From Mauremys mutica (lineage: Eukaryota > Chordata > Testudines > Geoemydidae): DNA of 64,000 nt. The DNA lies in contig NC_059077.1 in the NCBI RefSeq assembly GCF_020497125.1, positions 30,703,340 to 30,767,339 of the forward strand, written 5' to 3'. The stretch's first letter is position 1. The number at the start of each line of letters is the position of its first letter. Below are positions 45,021-57,389 of this stretch, piece by piece. The notes beneath the pieces are model-generated. The model was given only the letters and a program-made list of their open reading frames with translations. It was not told the DNA's origin and did no database searches. A program made the position numbers and the translations under genes.

Positions 45021-45689
45021 AACTGCTATGGTGAGTCTGGGCTTCAACAGGAAGTGAGGGTAGGAAAATTAGGCTAGGCCCCAAAAAAGTCCAGTTTGCT
45101 TCCTTAAAGCATCACACCACCTTACTCCATGGAGAGGCAACAAAGAAAAAAAAGGAGGGAGGGATCTATATTTTGTTAAAACAGATATGACTACATCTGA
45201 CCCAGACTTTTATTTTTAAGACCATCCCCAACTGAACTGAATTTTCCGCACCGTGAGGGATGTCTGCTCTGGGTAAAACAGATTCCAGAGGTTACATCAT
45301 GCTTCCGGGTTTAGATCAGATATCAAAGGAAATACAAATTAATACCCTGCTTTATGCAATTAGACCATCAGCAAAGAACATCAGCCTTTCTAGAAGCTTC
45401 ACAGCTACTCAGGTTCCAGCACGATAGCAGGGCAGCTGGGCTAAAGCTGAGCAGCACGGAGACTGTGCCTGCCAGCTCACAGCGCTACTGACTCAAATTT
45501 GGCCCAGCTGCTCCCCCATCTGGCCAAATCTGAGCAAGTGTCACTGTGACCTGGCGCTTAGTTCTCCCTTCCACCCTTTCTACCATAACTACCAAACCGT
45601 CAGGAGGTTCATGCCCCTAAAAGTCCAGCACACCTCCCAGGGGCTGAGGGCGGGGCAGTATGCTGAAGTTTTGCCCAGAGCAGCAGATT

Positions 45690-45960
45690 GTCTTGAGCAG
45701 CCTCTCCTATTCAGCACACTATCCAGCCTTGCCCTGGAAATTAATGATTAACAATACGCTTCCCAAAACAGGGGAAAGAAAACAGTGTCAGAAAACAACA
45801 AATCGAGTGATTCTGTGGTATTATGGTTGGAAAAGTTCTGCCTTCCAAGAATACCATTAATATATAGCAATCCCCCACAGCCTTGATTGCCATAATATTG
45901 GCCATGTAACTTGATGATACAAGTATTAGACTCCTTCTCAACTACCCATCCCCCCCGCCC
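45690..45960 (+). repeat. Dispersed repeat copy 2, empty site
   Basis: It matches 33930-34665 but is continuous across the point where the other copy carries a 439-bp insertion (AAATCGAGTGATTCTGTGGTATT at about 45800-45822). By eye, roughly 70-80% identical outside the insertion. Function and family unknown. Confidence 0.75.
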
Positions 45961-46169
45961 AAAAATCCCAAACAAACCAAAGATAGGATTTCCTTTTATA
46001 TGAAAATTTTATTTAACTAACTTTTCCACACAGATGTTGTTTACAAGGAATTTAGTTTGTGGATCATCAATCAAGTACCTACTCCTCTTTTTTCTTTTAC
46101 TTTTTTCTTATAAATCCTTGTGGGACCACAACTAACTCTGACAGAGGGAATAATTACCAGACACGATTC

Positions 46170-46417
46170 CATATATTGGTAGGAAGTATCAGAGGGGTAG
46201 CCATGTTAGCCTGGATCTGTAAAAAGCGACAAAGTCCTGTGGCACCTTATAGACTAACAGAAGTATTGGAGCATAAGCTTTTGTGGGTGAATACCCACGT
46301 CGTCAGACACGTGTCTCATGCATCCGACGAAGTGGGTATTCACCCACAAAAGCTTATGCGCCAATACTTCTGTTAGTCTATAAGGTGACACAGGACTCTT
46401 TGTCATATATTGGTAGG
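46170..46417. mobile_element. Foldback Penelope-like insertion 2, 14-bp TSD
   Basis: Exact 14-bp direct repeats CATATATTGGTAGG (46170-46183, 46404-46417) flank a 220-bp insert made of a minus-strand and a plus-strand PLE 3' end meeting near 46300-46325. Each arm includes the hammerhead-like region (left: CTGACGA plus stem GTGGGT/ACCCAC; right: CCGACGA plus the same stem). The left arm extends about 35 bp further outward than the right, which stops after GGACTCTTTGT. Confidence 0.88.
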
Positions 46418-48995
46418 CTATTTCATGTGCTACTATTAGTTTTAATGTCTCCAAATGTTACATAAAGTACATCACTATTTTTAAAACTTCAGAAGTTCCA
46501 TTCATCTCTAGTTGGGAGCAGAGGTTCAAATTGGTTCTTATTTTTATTTTTTTTAAATGATTCCGCCTGTCAGTAAAATACAGGCTCATAGATTATTATT
46601 ATTTATAATTAACAACTCAACATTGGTGTACGTGGATGTAGTAGGGCTCTATTTAAGCATGCTTATGGCTATAATGTGCTTTGTTTCCAGAAATCAATCA
46701 AGAACAGGCTTCCTAGTTATTTCTGTACGTGACCAGTGTAATAATTATAATTAGAAAATATTTGTAGTTCATCGTTATCATCCAGATATGCAAAGTTACG
46801 AGCCATTAAGAAGAAAACGGAACTAAATGCAGAAGTGCCAAAATGCTGTTAGATAGGCTGTTCTTGCACTTTTTCCAGCACAATCAGGAAACAGAAAATA
46901 CTATAAGCCTCAGGATAGAGCATGTACTCATCAACTTTTCAGACAGTTTGGCAACCTGAGATGTTCAGGTAATTTAGATAAGATTCAGATAAACATCTAA
47001 TCTTTGTTTTCCTTATTGAAATTGAACTTCCCAAGCTCTTGAGTTTGGCCCATCCCTATTATATAATAACCGTTACAAACATTGACTTTGGTAGAAATGC
47101 AGACACACAAACAGCCATATGTACAAATCAGACAAATGAAAGGGTGCAACCTGGTGAAAGCTTTGCTGGTCATAAACAACCACATGCTCCTTGCAAGCTG
47201 CAGCAGCTTTTTCATTTAATGCCAGTGGATGTTGTATTTGTGAATCAAGGGAAAGGCACAGCCCATAATGCCCAGAGAGCCACTGACCTTTTCCCATTTA
47301 AATCCTTTTTTCTTCTTTAAAAGGGTAAAATGTAGCCTGAAAGTCACTTTTCACAGATAAGCATGTGTGAATCTGACAGTATAATTTTTCCCTTAATAAA
47401 CAGAATTTATGGTGTAAGGTTTTCCAGAAGCCAAGATAAATGAGATAATTGAACATTATTCCATACTGTAACACAGAAGGCAAAAATTATACCATTTAAG
47501 AGGATCTGTTTGACTTTTTTTTGAAATATACTTTTACAGTAATGAAATTCAAAGTATATACTTTTCTTCTGTGACATTTTGAGAAGTCCATCGATTATCA
47601 TTCTCAATGTGACTTTGTAAATGAGTTTATATTGACAATGATATTGAAATATAATTCAAAGCTTAACTTTTTTTTAAATGTAATGTCTTTGAGAATTCTT
47701 ATATCAAGCATAGAATTTTTTGATTACCAACACTTTTGTGTCCTATGTGTAAAAAAAAAATCAATGTAAAGTTCAATGTATTGTACTGTGGCACCACAAC
47801 TATGATTTTGTCAATATACAAAAAAAGCATAAATGGAATATAAGTTAAACATTAATACAGTCAGTTTCTGGGGTACATGAATTTTCATGTTTGTATATGT
47901 AGTATAATATGGTGTGCATTTATGAATAAAAAGGGCAGCAACCACTATATTATAAATCAAGGTTAAGATTAAGTAGAGTAAGAAATATTCCTCATTTTTC
48001 CATACTTTTACTTTTCTGGTATTTTAAAAGCCTGATGATCTAAGAGTACACCCATTTACTTATCTTTCAAAGACATAATCACACTGTCATCCGTTTCAGT
48101 ACCACAAAAGATGGATAGCATAACATGTACTTAAAATGGGTTCATTAATTATCAAAAAGATAAGTGTTTCATCAGGTATATACAGCAGATAATATTTATC
48201 TTTTCTCATAGAGTAAAAAGATTAAAGTAATTCTTACACACATACTGGAAAAGAAAAGGGCTGCACCACTGAAAGTTTCATAAAGTGACACTAGATAATA
48301 TACTCTGCCACTAAAGACAACCTTACACAAACATAACCACAGATGACTTCTATCACATTTGGCAGTTGAACACCAGAGTGAAGCCATATATTCCAACTTT
48401 AACTACTTCATAAACTTTCTTTTGTTTCTTAGTAAAAATAATATACATCTATTTATAATAATATAAAAATTTTCTTTCAGCGTTATTGTACTTTCCACTG
48501 TAATATTTGAGAATTAATTACTGGATAGTAATGATTAAATAATGTAAGTCAATAACATGATAAACTGACATACAAAAGGAATGATCAAAGTATCGAGATA
48601 ATTTCCAAAAAGGAATATTAGACTGATATTAGCATTACTAGCGAAAATATTATCGATAACTCAGGAATATTATTACATCCTTACCAGAAAGAAACACATG
48701 ATGAAAAATTACACTTAGGGTTTTGCTGATTTACCTCAACTGAGGTTCTGGCTCAAAACAGCAAAAACAAAACTGGGGTGGGAGGAGGGTCTTTTTAAAA
48801 ACTTCATTAAAAATACTGATTTTTACCCTGCTAAAACTTTAATACTCTTTTTTTAAATCCATAATTCATATAGAGTCTTCCTTCTGCACAATGTTTCTAA
48901 ACTTGAGACATTACAGCCACACATATCAGTAAGGATAAAAAACTATAATCCCTAAGTGTTCTGCCTGTAGTGATGGTCTTGGAAAGAGGGGCTAT
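46418..48995. other. AT-rich non-coding DNA
   Basis: No classified repeat or gene. Several open frames at 46997-47320 overlap on both strands and none shows a domain. Confidence 0.45.
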
Positions 48996-49190
48996 AGTAT
49001 ATTGTGACAGGTTTCAGAGTAGCAGCCGTGTTAGTCTGTATCCGCAAAAAGAACAGGAGTATTTGTGGCACCTTAAAGACTAACAAATTTATTTTAGCAT
49101 GAGCTGCAGCTCACGAAAGCTCATGCTAAAATAAATGTGTTAGTCTTTAAGGTGCCACAAATACTCCTGTTCTTTTTGAGTATATTGTGA
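48996..49190. mobile_element. Foldback Penelope-like insertion 3, 12-bp TSD
   Basis: Exact 12-bp direct repeats AGTATATTGTGA (48996-49007, 49179-49190) flank a 171-bp insert. The left arm is a full PLE 3' end in minus orientation, ending outward as AGACTAACACGGCTGCTACT…CCTG on the minus strand. The right arm is plus orientation and stops after GTTCTTTTTG. The arms join inside the hammerhead-like stem (GAGCTGCAGCTC, then ACGAAAGC). This is the best conserved of the three foldbacks. Confidence 0.9.
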
Positions 49191-49494
49191 ATAAGTTTGG
49201 AGAACTTCCAATGCTGTGTGATAGCTTAAAGAAACATTTCATGGAAAATTTGGGAAAGTATTAAAACTATGTTTTTTTCTAGTTTTGCCTGTCACATGAA
49301 CCACTTTCTATTTATATCTAATTGTGAAGTCCATATTGTTTTTCCGTATTTCACACTGCCAAATTAAGTAGTGGTGAAATCTAATTTTATGTTAATCAAT
49401 CTTATTCCTCTTAAAAAAATCAAAATCAAAATCTCCATAGTAGGAGTAAAACCAGTTGTGTGTAGAAGTAGTACCAGGTTTGGCTTGTAAACAT

Positions 49495-49565
49495 TAAGCC
49501 TGATCCAAAAGGCGCTGAAGTCAATGGAGAGACTCCTGCTGACTTCAGTGGGCTTTGTATCTGGC
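49495..49565. repeat. 'TTGACTTCA' repeat fragment
   Basis: AAGCCTGATCCAAAAGGCGCTGAAGTCAATGGAG, then CTGACTTCAGTGGGCTTTGTATCTGGCCC: a small palindrome. Confidence 0.7.
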
Positions 49566-50912
49566 CCTTTATTCTTAAGCATTGCATTGGTTTATTTAAT
49601 GTAATATTATGTCTGATTCTCCCCTAGACATTGCTAATGTAAACTGTTTTCTCTCGATCATTTGAAAGACAGTTGATGTACATGGCAGTTAAATTTAAAT
49701 TCATTGTTTGAATATTTGTTGCAATCTAATTATACATATCTGATCTTCAGATTTAACAATTAAGTATTTGAAAAACCTTTCTGTAATGGGCTCTTGAGAA
49801 AGAGAATTTTTGCAGTTAGGACTTGTTTATTTTGAATAATGCAGCTTTCTACATCTTTAGTACACACATAAGCAAGTACTGCAACATATTGGCAGACCGA
49901 AAAACTGATTCAGTTGTTAGCAAACTATTTAATGTATTTAGATGAAAATATATGACTATTGGGACATTAAAAATGAAAACAATAAAAATTAGCAATCGGG
50001 TTTTTTTGGTGCTCTATTTGAACTGCACTATTCTCTTGCATACATGTTCACCTTTCCTCATCATTATCAATTCATTCAAACAGTTCATAAACATTGATAA
50101 AGGGGTCTACTGAAATTTAATGGCAAAAATGCCAGGAATAGTATTGGAAGTATACATAGGTCAGTGATTTTTGGAGACACAGCCTTCTTGAAAATGTTGT
50201 GCTGACAGTTTGTGTTTCAACAGCTTTCAAAGAATGTTTTAATGGCACATAAAAACTTAAGATGTTCTATACATGTTAAAGAAAGGAACTATAGTTTAGT
50301 TCAGGCCTACTCTCCCCAAAGTGAGTTTATCTCAAGTTAGTTAAAATGACAGAGCCATTCCTATTGAACACTTAAAGAAACGTAATAAATAAAACACATC
50401 CAAAATGCTCAAGGCTATTTAACTCTAAATGGTAATATTTTCCCATCAAAGGATTAATTAATTAAATGCATAAAGAATAACAAATGCATCAATGTTTAAT
50501 TCCCGTGAAACTGAAAGGAATATCTAGTATTTAACTGGCACATTGTATATGTTTCTTCAAGTATGTGAGGTGCACAGAAAAAAAGAGCTCAAAATGTAAA
50601 TGTCTGTTATTACCTAAAGATTGGCCATAAAATAGCATTAAGATATTAATTGGTCAAGTGTGCATTGATCAAAGCATGTGGTGCATAATTTTTAAAATTA
50701 AGATTTTTGGTAATAATTTGGTACTTTCTAGTGACTTCATTTTAAGAACATTTAGCTATACTCAAATGTTAGTGAGATTAATGAGGTTAGATTCCTATCT
50801 GATTTAGATGCCCAAAAGTGTTAAAAAATGATTCAGATACATTATTTGGTGTGTACAATGCCATCTCTCTCTTTCATATCAATGCATACATTTATGCACA
50901 CAAACACACACA
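49566..50912. other. AT-rich non-coding DNA
   Basis: No gene or repeat recognised. Confidence 0.45.
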
Positions 50913-51024
50913 TATTAAGACAATATTTTCTTTATAACATTAATACTGTGAAGGTTTAACTAATGCACACACATTCATTAAGATATTTTCTTTATAAAAT
51001 GAATACTGTGAAGATTTAACTAAT
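50913..51024 (+). repeat. Tandem duplication, about 64-bp unit
   Basis: ATTAAGACAATATTTTCTTTATAACATTAATACTGTGAAGG-TTTAACTAAT (from 50913) recurs from 50977 with a few changes and one 2-bp gap. Confidence 0.9.
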
Positions 51025-51504
51025 TTTGCTGGAAATATTTAGGGAAAATTCTGATGGCATTCTTATGCATTGAGTGTATTCCTACATTCCAAAACAATAA
51101 AATAATACAAAACTAGAACTGGGTTCAACAAACATATGCTGTGCAGAAGTTAGTTCATGGATTGCAAAGAGTGAATGACAGCCTGTTTTCTGATCCTTAC
51201 TTCTTCAGTCTAACTGAAAATTAGAACTGGCACCTACCCTTATGCTAATGAATACCTAATTAGAGACACCTCCTAGTCAATAAACTGCTCCCTTATCATC
51301 GGTTAGATTACCTGACAAGCCCTTTCACTCCAGTTCTGGCCCACCAAGAATCTTCATTCTTTTTCTCGTCTTCTTTTCTGTAAAGAGAACTGATCCCGCA
51401 TAATCCCTGGAATAATGCAGCTTCTCTCATGGAAGAGCTGGTTTCCCTCTTCCCTTTTTTACATCAAGCTAATGGAGCCAGTAGGTATTCTATTGATCTT
51501 TTCT

Positions 51505-52498
51505 CTATGTGGTTTCCTCAAGGATTTGACAGACTTCCTTACAGGTTAAACATCCAGGCTTTCTGAAGTGGTTATAAAGCTTTGTTTTTGATTTTTCTAA
51601 CTTTTCCTGAAACCCTTGCTCATCCATAATCTTTAAAAGCTCAGTTGATGCCATGCAGAGTAAAGGCTTATTTCTTTGCTGAACTAATCTAGACACTGTC
51701 TAGTGTTGAGTACAGTTGTCTGATTCAAATCTTCTGTTACAAAGCAGATGACATCTAGCGAGATGTCATGAGAAGAGACTAACAATGACAATTCACTTAT
51801 CCCTTAGAAAGAATCAATTCTCCCACAATGCATCTGTCAGAGAACTCTCACTCAGTAAAAGCAATTTTTCTAGCTGTCTGACACTGTAATTGCTCTTAAA
51901 TTTTCAATGAACGTTTTACAAGAACTCCCCTGAACCATGATGAAAAACTTAACTTTTTCTAAAAATGAGAAGCTGACAGGATGAAAGAGGTCTTTCTCTT
52001 TAAAGCCTTGCTTGCTTGAGTAGGAATTCTTTCATATCATCAACAAGCTGTTGAATAGAGGATAGATTACTTTCCATTTATTTCATCAATCAGATTAAAG
52101 GCTCTCCTTCACAATGCCCTTTAAACAAGAGCTGTTTATGATGTCCTCCCAGGTTCTACTTTAATGTAGTATTAAATCACCCTGGGCAGAGAGGCAGGAA
52201 AGCATATAAATATGATGAATATCTGACAACATTTAAGTATTGCATACATTCAGGTCATTTCCCTACTTCTTGTCATACTGCAAAAAAATGTGAAAGCTCT
52301 TCATCCTCCTAGAATAGCTTTTAATGCTAAGCAAGCAAAAATGACATCTGGATAACAGTGATTTGCCCATCCTCGTACCTTAAAAGAAGTTGTACATATT
52401 TAGAAAAAATTACAAATGATTAACTGTCTATGCTCTTCTAACAGATATGTGTGCATCACATCAGCAAACAGAACTGGCTCTCCATACACTTCCCTTAA
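51505..52498 (-). pseudogene. Unidentified decayed coding sequence
   Basis: Read on the minus strand, a series of adjacent open pieces in shifting frames gives protein-like text over about 1 kb: 52498-52400 (…VYGEPVLFADVMHTYLLEEH…), 52404-52327 (…YVQLLLRYEDGQITVIQMSF…), 52077-52003 (…SIQQLVDDMKEFLLKQ…), 51998-51870 (…HPVSFSFLEKVKFFIMVQGS…), 51877-51814 (QLEKLLLLSESSLTDALW), 51779-51684 (…DVICFVTEDLNQTTVLN…) and 51696-51505 (…PLLCMASTELLKIMDEQGF…, …GCLTCKEVCQIL). The pieces abut or overlap by a few bases, as expected when small indels break one frame. I see no splice sites that would explain the changes and no poly(A) on the 3' side. Amphipathic, Leu-rich and cytosolic-looking; I cannot name the parent gene. 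A processed or relict gene copy is most likely, and an unknown mobile-element ORF is the alternative. Confidence 0.65.
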
Positions 52499-53279
52499 TT
52501 AAGTCTGAAAGATTAATTTTACTTGTAGGTATAGACCCTATTGTTAGCTTACATCAGCTTCTTTCATTTTGTACACAGTAGAACTGTTTTATTAGAATGA
52601 AAAATATGTACAAGCTTCAGCTGATATTTCTTGAATAGTCAATGAGACTTTTGGTGTTTTTGACTATCAGATTAAAGGCTCTATCACTTATTATTTAGAT
52701 TATTCGTCAATTCAATAATATTAAACATGCTAACACATACTCATTTTACCTTGGTGACTAAAGAATTATAATACACAATGATGCATCCTGCAATTGTTTA
52801 AGATCATGCTAAAGTTTAATAAAATGTATAGACTTTCTAAATGCCAATTATCTGTGACAGAAAAGGGAATTCTAATGTGATCATTGAACATGGAGGTACC
52901 TACATAAACACAATGGACATTAGCAACACTAACTGTGAGACTACACTTCTTTGGGACAAATAGAATGATATGTTTTTCTGAATACAAATCCCATAACAAT
53001 TCTAAACTAATTGCCTAAGCAATTACTAACAAAAAATAGTCCTGTTGGGGTACATTTGTTAAATGACTTAAAAAACATTCACACCAAATTTAAATGAAAA
53101 ATGTCAGTTTTAGTCTTTTCCAAGTGATATCTCCTCTTTTTCCTTCACAAATGTTACCCTCGTGCGGTGTCAGGAAGTAGGGGGAGACCAGTTACTAGTT
53201 TAGAAGTGCTCACACTTATAAGGATCGCTCCAAACTAAATCTGCCTGCCCGCTGCATGTTGCAGGACTGGAGCCTTAGA
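52499..53279. other. Non-coding DNA
   Basis: No feature recognised. The pseudogene may extend into its first part, but I could not follow it. Confidence 0.4.
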
Positions 53280-53400
53280 CAGTAATCTCCTTAAGGCAAC
53301 GGGGATATTGTTTTCCTGAATGTACATTTTTGTACAGTTCCTAGCATATTGGGGCCCGAATCCTCACTGGAGGCTTTAAGTAACAACAACAGACATTTTT
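53280..53400 (+). repeat. MIR/L2-tail repeat fragment
   Basis: AGTAATCTCCTTAAGGCAACGGGGATATTG, TTTTTGTACAGTTCCTAGCATATTGGGGCCC and a TAACAACAACA tail match the same old 3' tail theme as 18285-18400. Confidence 0.7.
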
Positions 53401-55181
53401 GTGCTGTCTTCCCGCAAAATTACACAGATTCTTCTGCCATCCTCAATAAAACCTCCCTAACAGAGACTCAATTTCCAGAGACCCAGTTTCCTGTCTCCCG
53501 TATCTAAAATCTCTCCCTCACACACATTATTGTACCCCCCAGTCACCCTCTGTGCCCAAATCAAGCACCATGTTCCCTCTCACCAGTCTACACATATAAG
53601 ATTTGCCACATAGGCACCTGCCAATAAAAAATGTCCACACATGCACATTAAAGCTCCCATTCTCCAAAGACCTTCTCCTCCTTCCCTATGCTTCCTCCGT
53701 AATCCTCCTACCTTGCATTTCTTTTCCCATACCCCCATTTTCTCTGCTCTCCTCTCTACTACCGTTTACCTCTTAGTGCTGCCACCTCAGTGTGGGGGAA
53801 GAGAAACCCACAGTAGGGCAGAGGGAAGTGCTTGAGTACCTGCACCTCTTCGTCTCCCTGTAGGCTGCCATCAGCAGAAATTAGGATGGAGTGAGTGCAG
53901 GAGACATTAAACAGATGAACAGCATCCAGGGAGCATATTTAAGGGGAATGAAGACAAACCTTTTCATTTTCAGCTACCCAGTTATGGGCAAGTATCTCTA
54001 GGGAGAAAAAAGAGTTGTGGGGTGGGGAAGACAGGGTGTCAAAGGCACATGCTCCCCAGGTGTCTTGGAGATTAAGGAGATGGAGTGCTGCACTAGTGCT
54101 CAGCCCTTTGTTTACACTGTGGGAAAGAGGGGGCCGGAACTTTTGCTGCTTTACATGCTGAGATACCACGTTGTCCTTCCCCAGGAAGCAGGGGAAAGGA
54201 CAGCCAAGAATAAGGGATTTCCAGGATCTCAAAACCTGTAATCTAGGGAGAAAACTGGTAGTTGTCAGGTCTGGAGTGATCCTCCTGAAGTCAATAAGTC
54301 TACTTGTGTGTTAGTGCTCATCAGTTGAGCAAAGGTGCTCACAGTCTGAACCACTGTAAGTGATCAGAGGTACCTACATGTATCTGGATGCACACTTCAT
54401 AGTGTATGTGTGTCAAACCTTCAGTGACTAGGCTTAGTTTTTGAAGGATAACTACTTACACTGTGAATGCTGAATTTTCTTGGCTTCCTTCCTGCAGGGC
54501 AAGTCCTCCTCAGTCCTCAGCTACATGCCAGTCACCCAACAGCAGCACACACTGAGCACAGGCTCCTGACAAGCATGATCTAAGTGCCTCCGCTATTTTG
54601 AAAGGGGCATCTTCATTTCTCTTATAGCATCATTTATATAACTACTAAAACAAAACAAAACAAAAAATCCAAACCCAAAACTAAAATATTTAACACAACA
54701 ATATGAACCCATTTATAAAATTATCTATTGCAGGATCCTCACACATGCTGAGAAATATGACACTTTTATTTTCTTTTGTTGATGTCCCAGCACATAAACA
54801 GAGCTAGAGTGACAGCTGTTTACCTTGCCTGTTAAAGAGTTATCATGCCTGTTTTGCTTCTCCGCTCCTGCCTTTGAAAGAAAGTAGAGCAAAGCAGACA
54901 ACCTCTTTCTGGCTTTTGGATAGCATTTGTACCAGATATTATAGAAAGGAGATTCATCCTTTTCAGGTAGGAACTTGTCCACTTTAATACAGAACATACC
55001 GTTATCTTTTGACATTCTAAAAAATTCACAGCTGAACCAGAAAGTCAGAAACCAGAAAGTTATTTCCATTACACATATGTCCCCCACCCCCATATCTTAG
55101 GGAAGACTGAGTACATTTATTCCCACCCTGGCATTACCAGATAATGGTGCCTGTTCCTGTTCCCATGAAACCAATGGAGCT
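53401..55181. other. Non-coding DNA
   Basis: No gene or classified repeat. C-rich to about 53850, then mixed. An (AAAAC)n-like run lies at about 54648-54667. Confidence 0.45.
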
Positions 55182-55189
55182 TCCATGAG

Positions 55190-55339
55190 CAGGGCCGCCC
55201 AGAGGATTCAGGGGGCCTGGGGCAAAGCAATTTCAGGGGCCCCTTCCATAAAAAAAATTACAATACTATATTCTCATGGGGGCCCCTGCGGAGCCCGGCG
55301 CAAATTGCCCCACTTGCTCCCTCCCCATGGGCGGCCCTG
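55190..55339. mobile_element. 150-bp hAT MITE at the left edge of the composite
   Basis: It has both ends (CAGGGCCGCCCAGAGG and CCATGGGCGGCCCTG) and matches the terminal parts of 3597-4268. Its own flanks, TCCATGAG and GGAAAAAT, do not match each other. Confidence 0.85.
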
Positions 55340-55849
55340 GGAAAAATAAACCTTCTGCATCTCGGCACAAATCCAGTTTTGAGAAAACTTCTTTACAAGG
55401 TATCACTGGTTCTCTGCATCAGCTAGTGCTAAAAGGCACTAAAGCTCATTAAAAGGGTTGGACAAATATGTGCCGTCAAAACCGTTTCTGGATCGAAAAC
55501 TAGGGGTTTTTAAAAAGCAGAAAAAAAATCACGGACAATGTCTGTTTTCCTTCAAAATTTGTTGTGGTTTTTTTAATTGAAAAGCTGAAATTAGTCTGCC
55601 ATAACCTGAATATGGTTTGGGGTTTCAGAAGTGTGTGGCCAAATATCTGCTGCTTGCTGTGTTTGATTGTTTAAAGAAACAATAAAAAAATTCTGCTTAA
55701 AATAAATCCAAAACTTTTTGAACCACCTAAGCTTGTGACCAAACGCCTGAGCCCATCCAGTCAGAGATTTTTCCAGGTTTCTGATACTCTGCTGGCTTCC
55801 TTGACTCAAATCTGTCTCCATAACTTTGGGTTCATTTAGGTTAGAATAA

Positions 55850-56095
55850 AAGAACAGCCATACTGGGTCAAACCAAAGGTCCATCCAGCCCAGTATCCTG
55901 TCTACCGACAATGGCCAATGCCAAGTGCCCCAGAGGGAGTAAACCTAACAGGTAATGATCAAGTGATCTCTCTCCTGCCATCCATCTCTACCCTCTGACA
56001 AACAGATGCTAGGGACACCATTCCTTACCCATCCTGGCTAATAGCCATTAATGGACCTAACCTCCATGCATTTATCTGTTTCCTAGAGACTGGCT
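55850..56095 (-). mobile_element. CR1/L3-type LINE 3' end, antisense
   Basis: AGAACAGCCATACTGGGTCAAACCAAAGGTCCATCCAGCCCAGTAT through GCTAGGGACACCATTCCTTACCC and CATCCTGGCTAATAGCCATTAATGGACC is the reverse complement of the family at 34263-34508, here with its complete 3' end. Confidence 0.9.
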
Positions 56096-56283
56096 CCATG
56101 GGGTCCTTCAGAAACTGGAGACGGTTACTGTGGGTTTGTCTTTAGTATATCTTATGTACATACTCCACGAACTGAGCATTTGAGCTTGTTCCAAATCTGG
56201 GATGAGCCTATGTTGTGAAAACTGAAATGCTCAAAATAGCACATGCATGTGAATGGACATAGGGTGTTAAAATTAAATTACCC

Positions 56284-56500
56284 CAGGAGTTCTCAAACTG
56301 GGGGTCGGGACCCCTCAGGGGGTCACGAGGTTATTACTGGGGGCCGCGAGCTGTCAGCCTCCACCTCAAACCCTGCTTTGCCACCAGCATTTATAATAGT
56401 GTTAAATATATAAAAAAGTGTTTTTAATTTATAAGGGGGGGCACACTCACAGGTTTGCTATGTGAAAAGGGTCACCAGTACAAAAGTTTGCGAATCACTG
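56284..56500. mobile_element. hAT MITE (217 bp) with near-perfect TSD
   Basis: TIRs CAGGAGTTCTCAAACTGG and (inverse) CAGTGATTCGCAAACTTT. The flanks AATTACCC (56276-56283) and AATTAACC (56501-56508) differ at one base. The body has GGGTCGGGACCCCTCAGGGGG and an AT-rich middle. Non-coding. Confidence 0.88.
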
Positions 56501-56789
56501 AATTAACCCCTCTGGAGCCTCAGGAAATGTAGGGGAGGGGGGTCTCCCTTGGTAGGGTTGGGAAGGAGGTAGGTGGTGTAGGATATTGCTCTTCTCATGT
56601 GATCCCGCCCCCAGTGACTAATTTTAAATGAAGCTACCCTCCCCTGACACGAATCTCCCTATGGCACTGAAATTAAATATAGACTATAATTTGGCATTTG
56701 AGAAGAGAAAGGGATGGTTGCCCTAATGGAAAAGCTAACAGCTTGGCTCTTCTGCAAGCCTCAAACTGCTGAATGAGCTTTAGGGTAGG

Positions 56790-57389
56790 GAAGGCTGTGC
56801 CTCCCAAATAGCCTAGCCCTGCCCCCTATCCGACCCCCACTGACTTCCTGCCCCCCGACTGCCCACACCCCCTCAGAATCCCCGACCCGTCGTGCTCCTT
56901 GCCCCCTCACCATCCCCCAGAGACCCTCCACTACCACCCCAGGACCCCACCCCTGCTCTCTGTCCCCTGACTGCCCCAACCCCTATCACCCCCTCGCTGA
57001 GTCCTGACAGACCCCCGGAACACCCACGATCCAACCCCCCTGTTCCCTGTCCCCTGACCGCCCCCGCAACCTCTGCCCCCTCCCTGTCCCTGGGACTCCC
57101 TGCCCCTTAGCCAACCCCCCAGCCCTGGCCCCTTACCCCTGGCTCCCCTCTCACCTGGAGCCTCAGCGCATCCAGGAGCTTCGCTCAACAGAGGCTGCGT
57201 GTCTCCGGCTGGGCCTGAGCTCTGCCCCGCTCAGAGCCGCGTGGTCAGGGCTGCGGGAGGCTGAGGCTCTGGGATGCGCTGAGGCTCCGGGAGAGGGGAG
57301 AGGAGGAGATGGGGCTGGGGAGGGAGCCTCAGCCATGCTTGTGGGGGCCCCTGTGGAACCCCACTTGCCCCCCCCTCCGGGCGGCCCTG
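56790..57389. mobile_element. C-rich hAT right part
   Basis: Low-complexity CCCC-rich DNA, then CACCTGGAGCCTCAGCGCAT, CTGCCCCGCTCAGAGCCGCGTGG and a hAT right end at 57389, parallel to the right part of 3597-4268. No matching left end is seen at its own left border. Confidence 0.75.
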
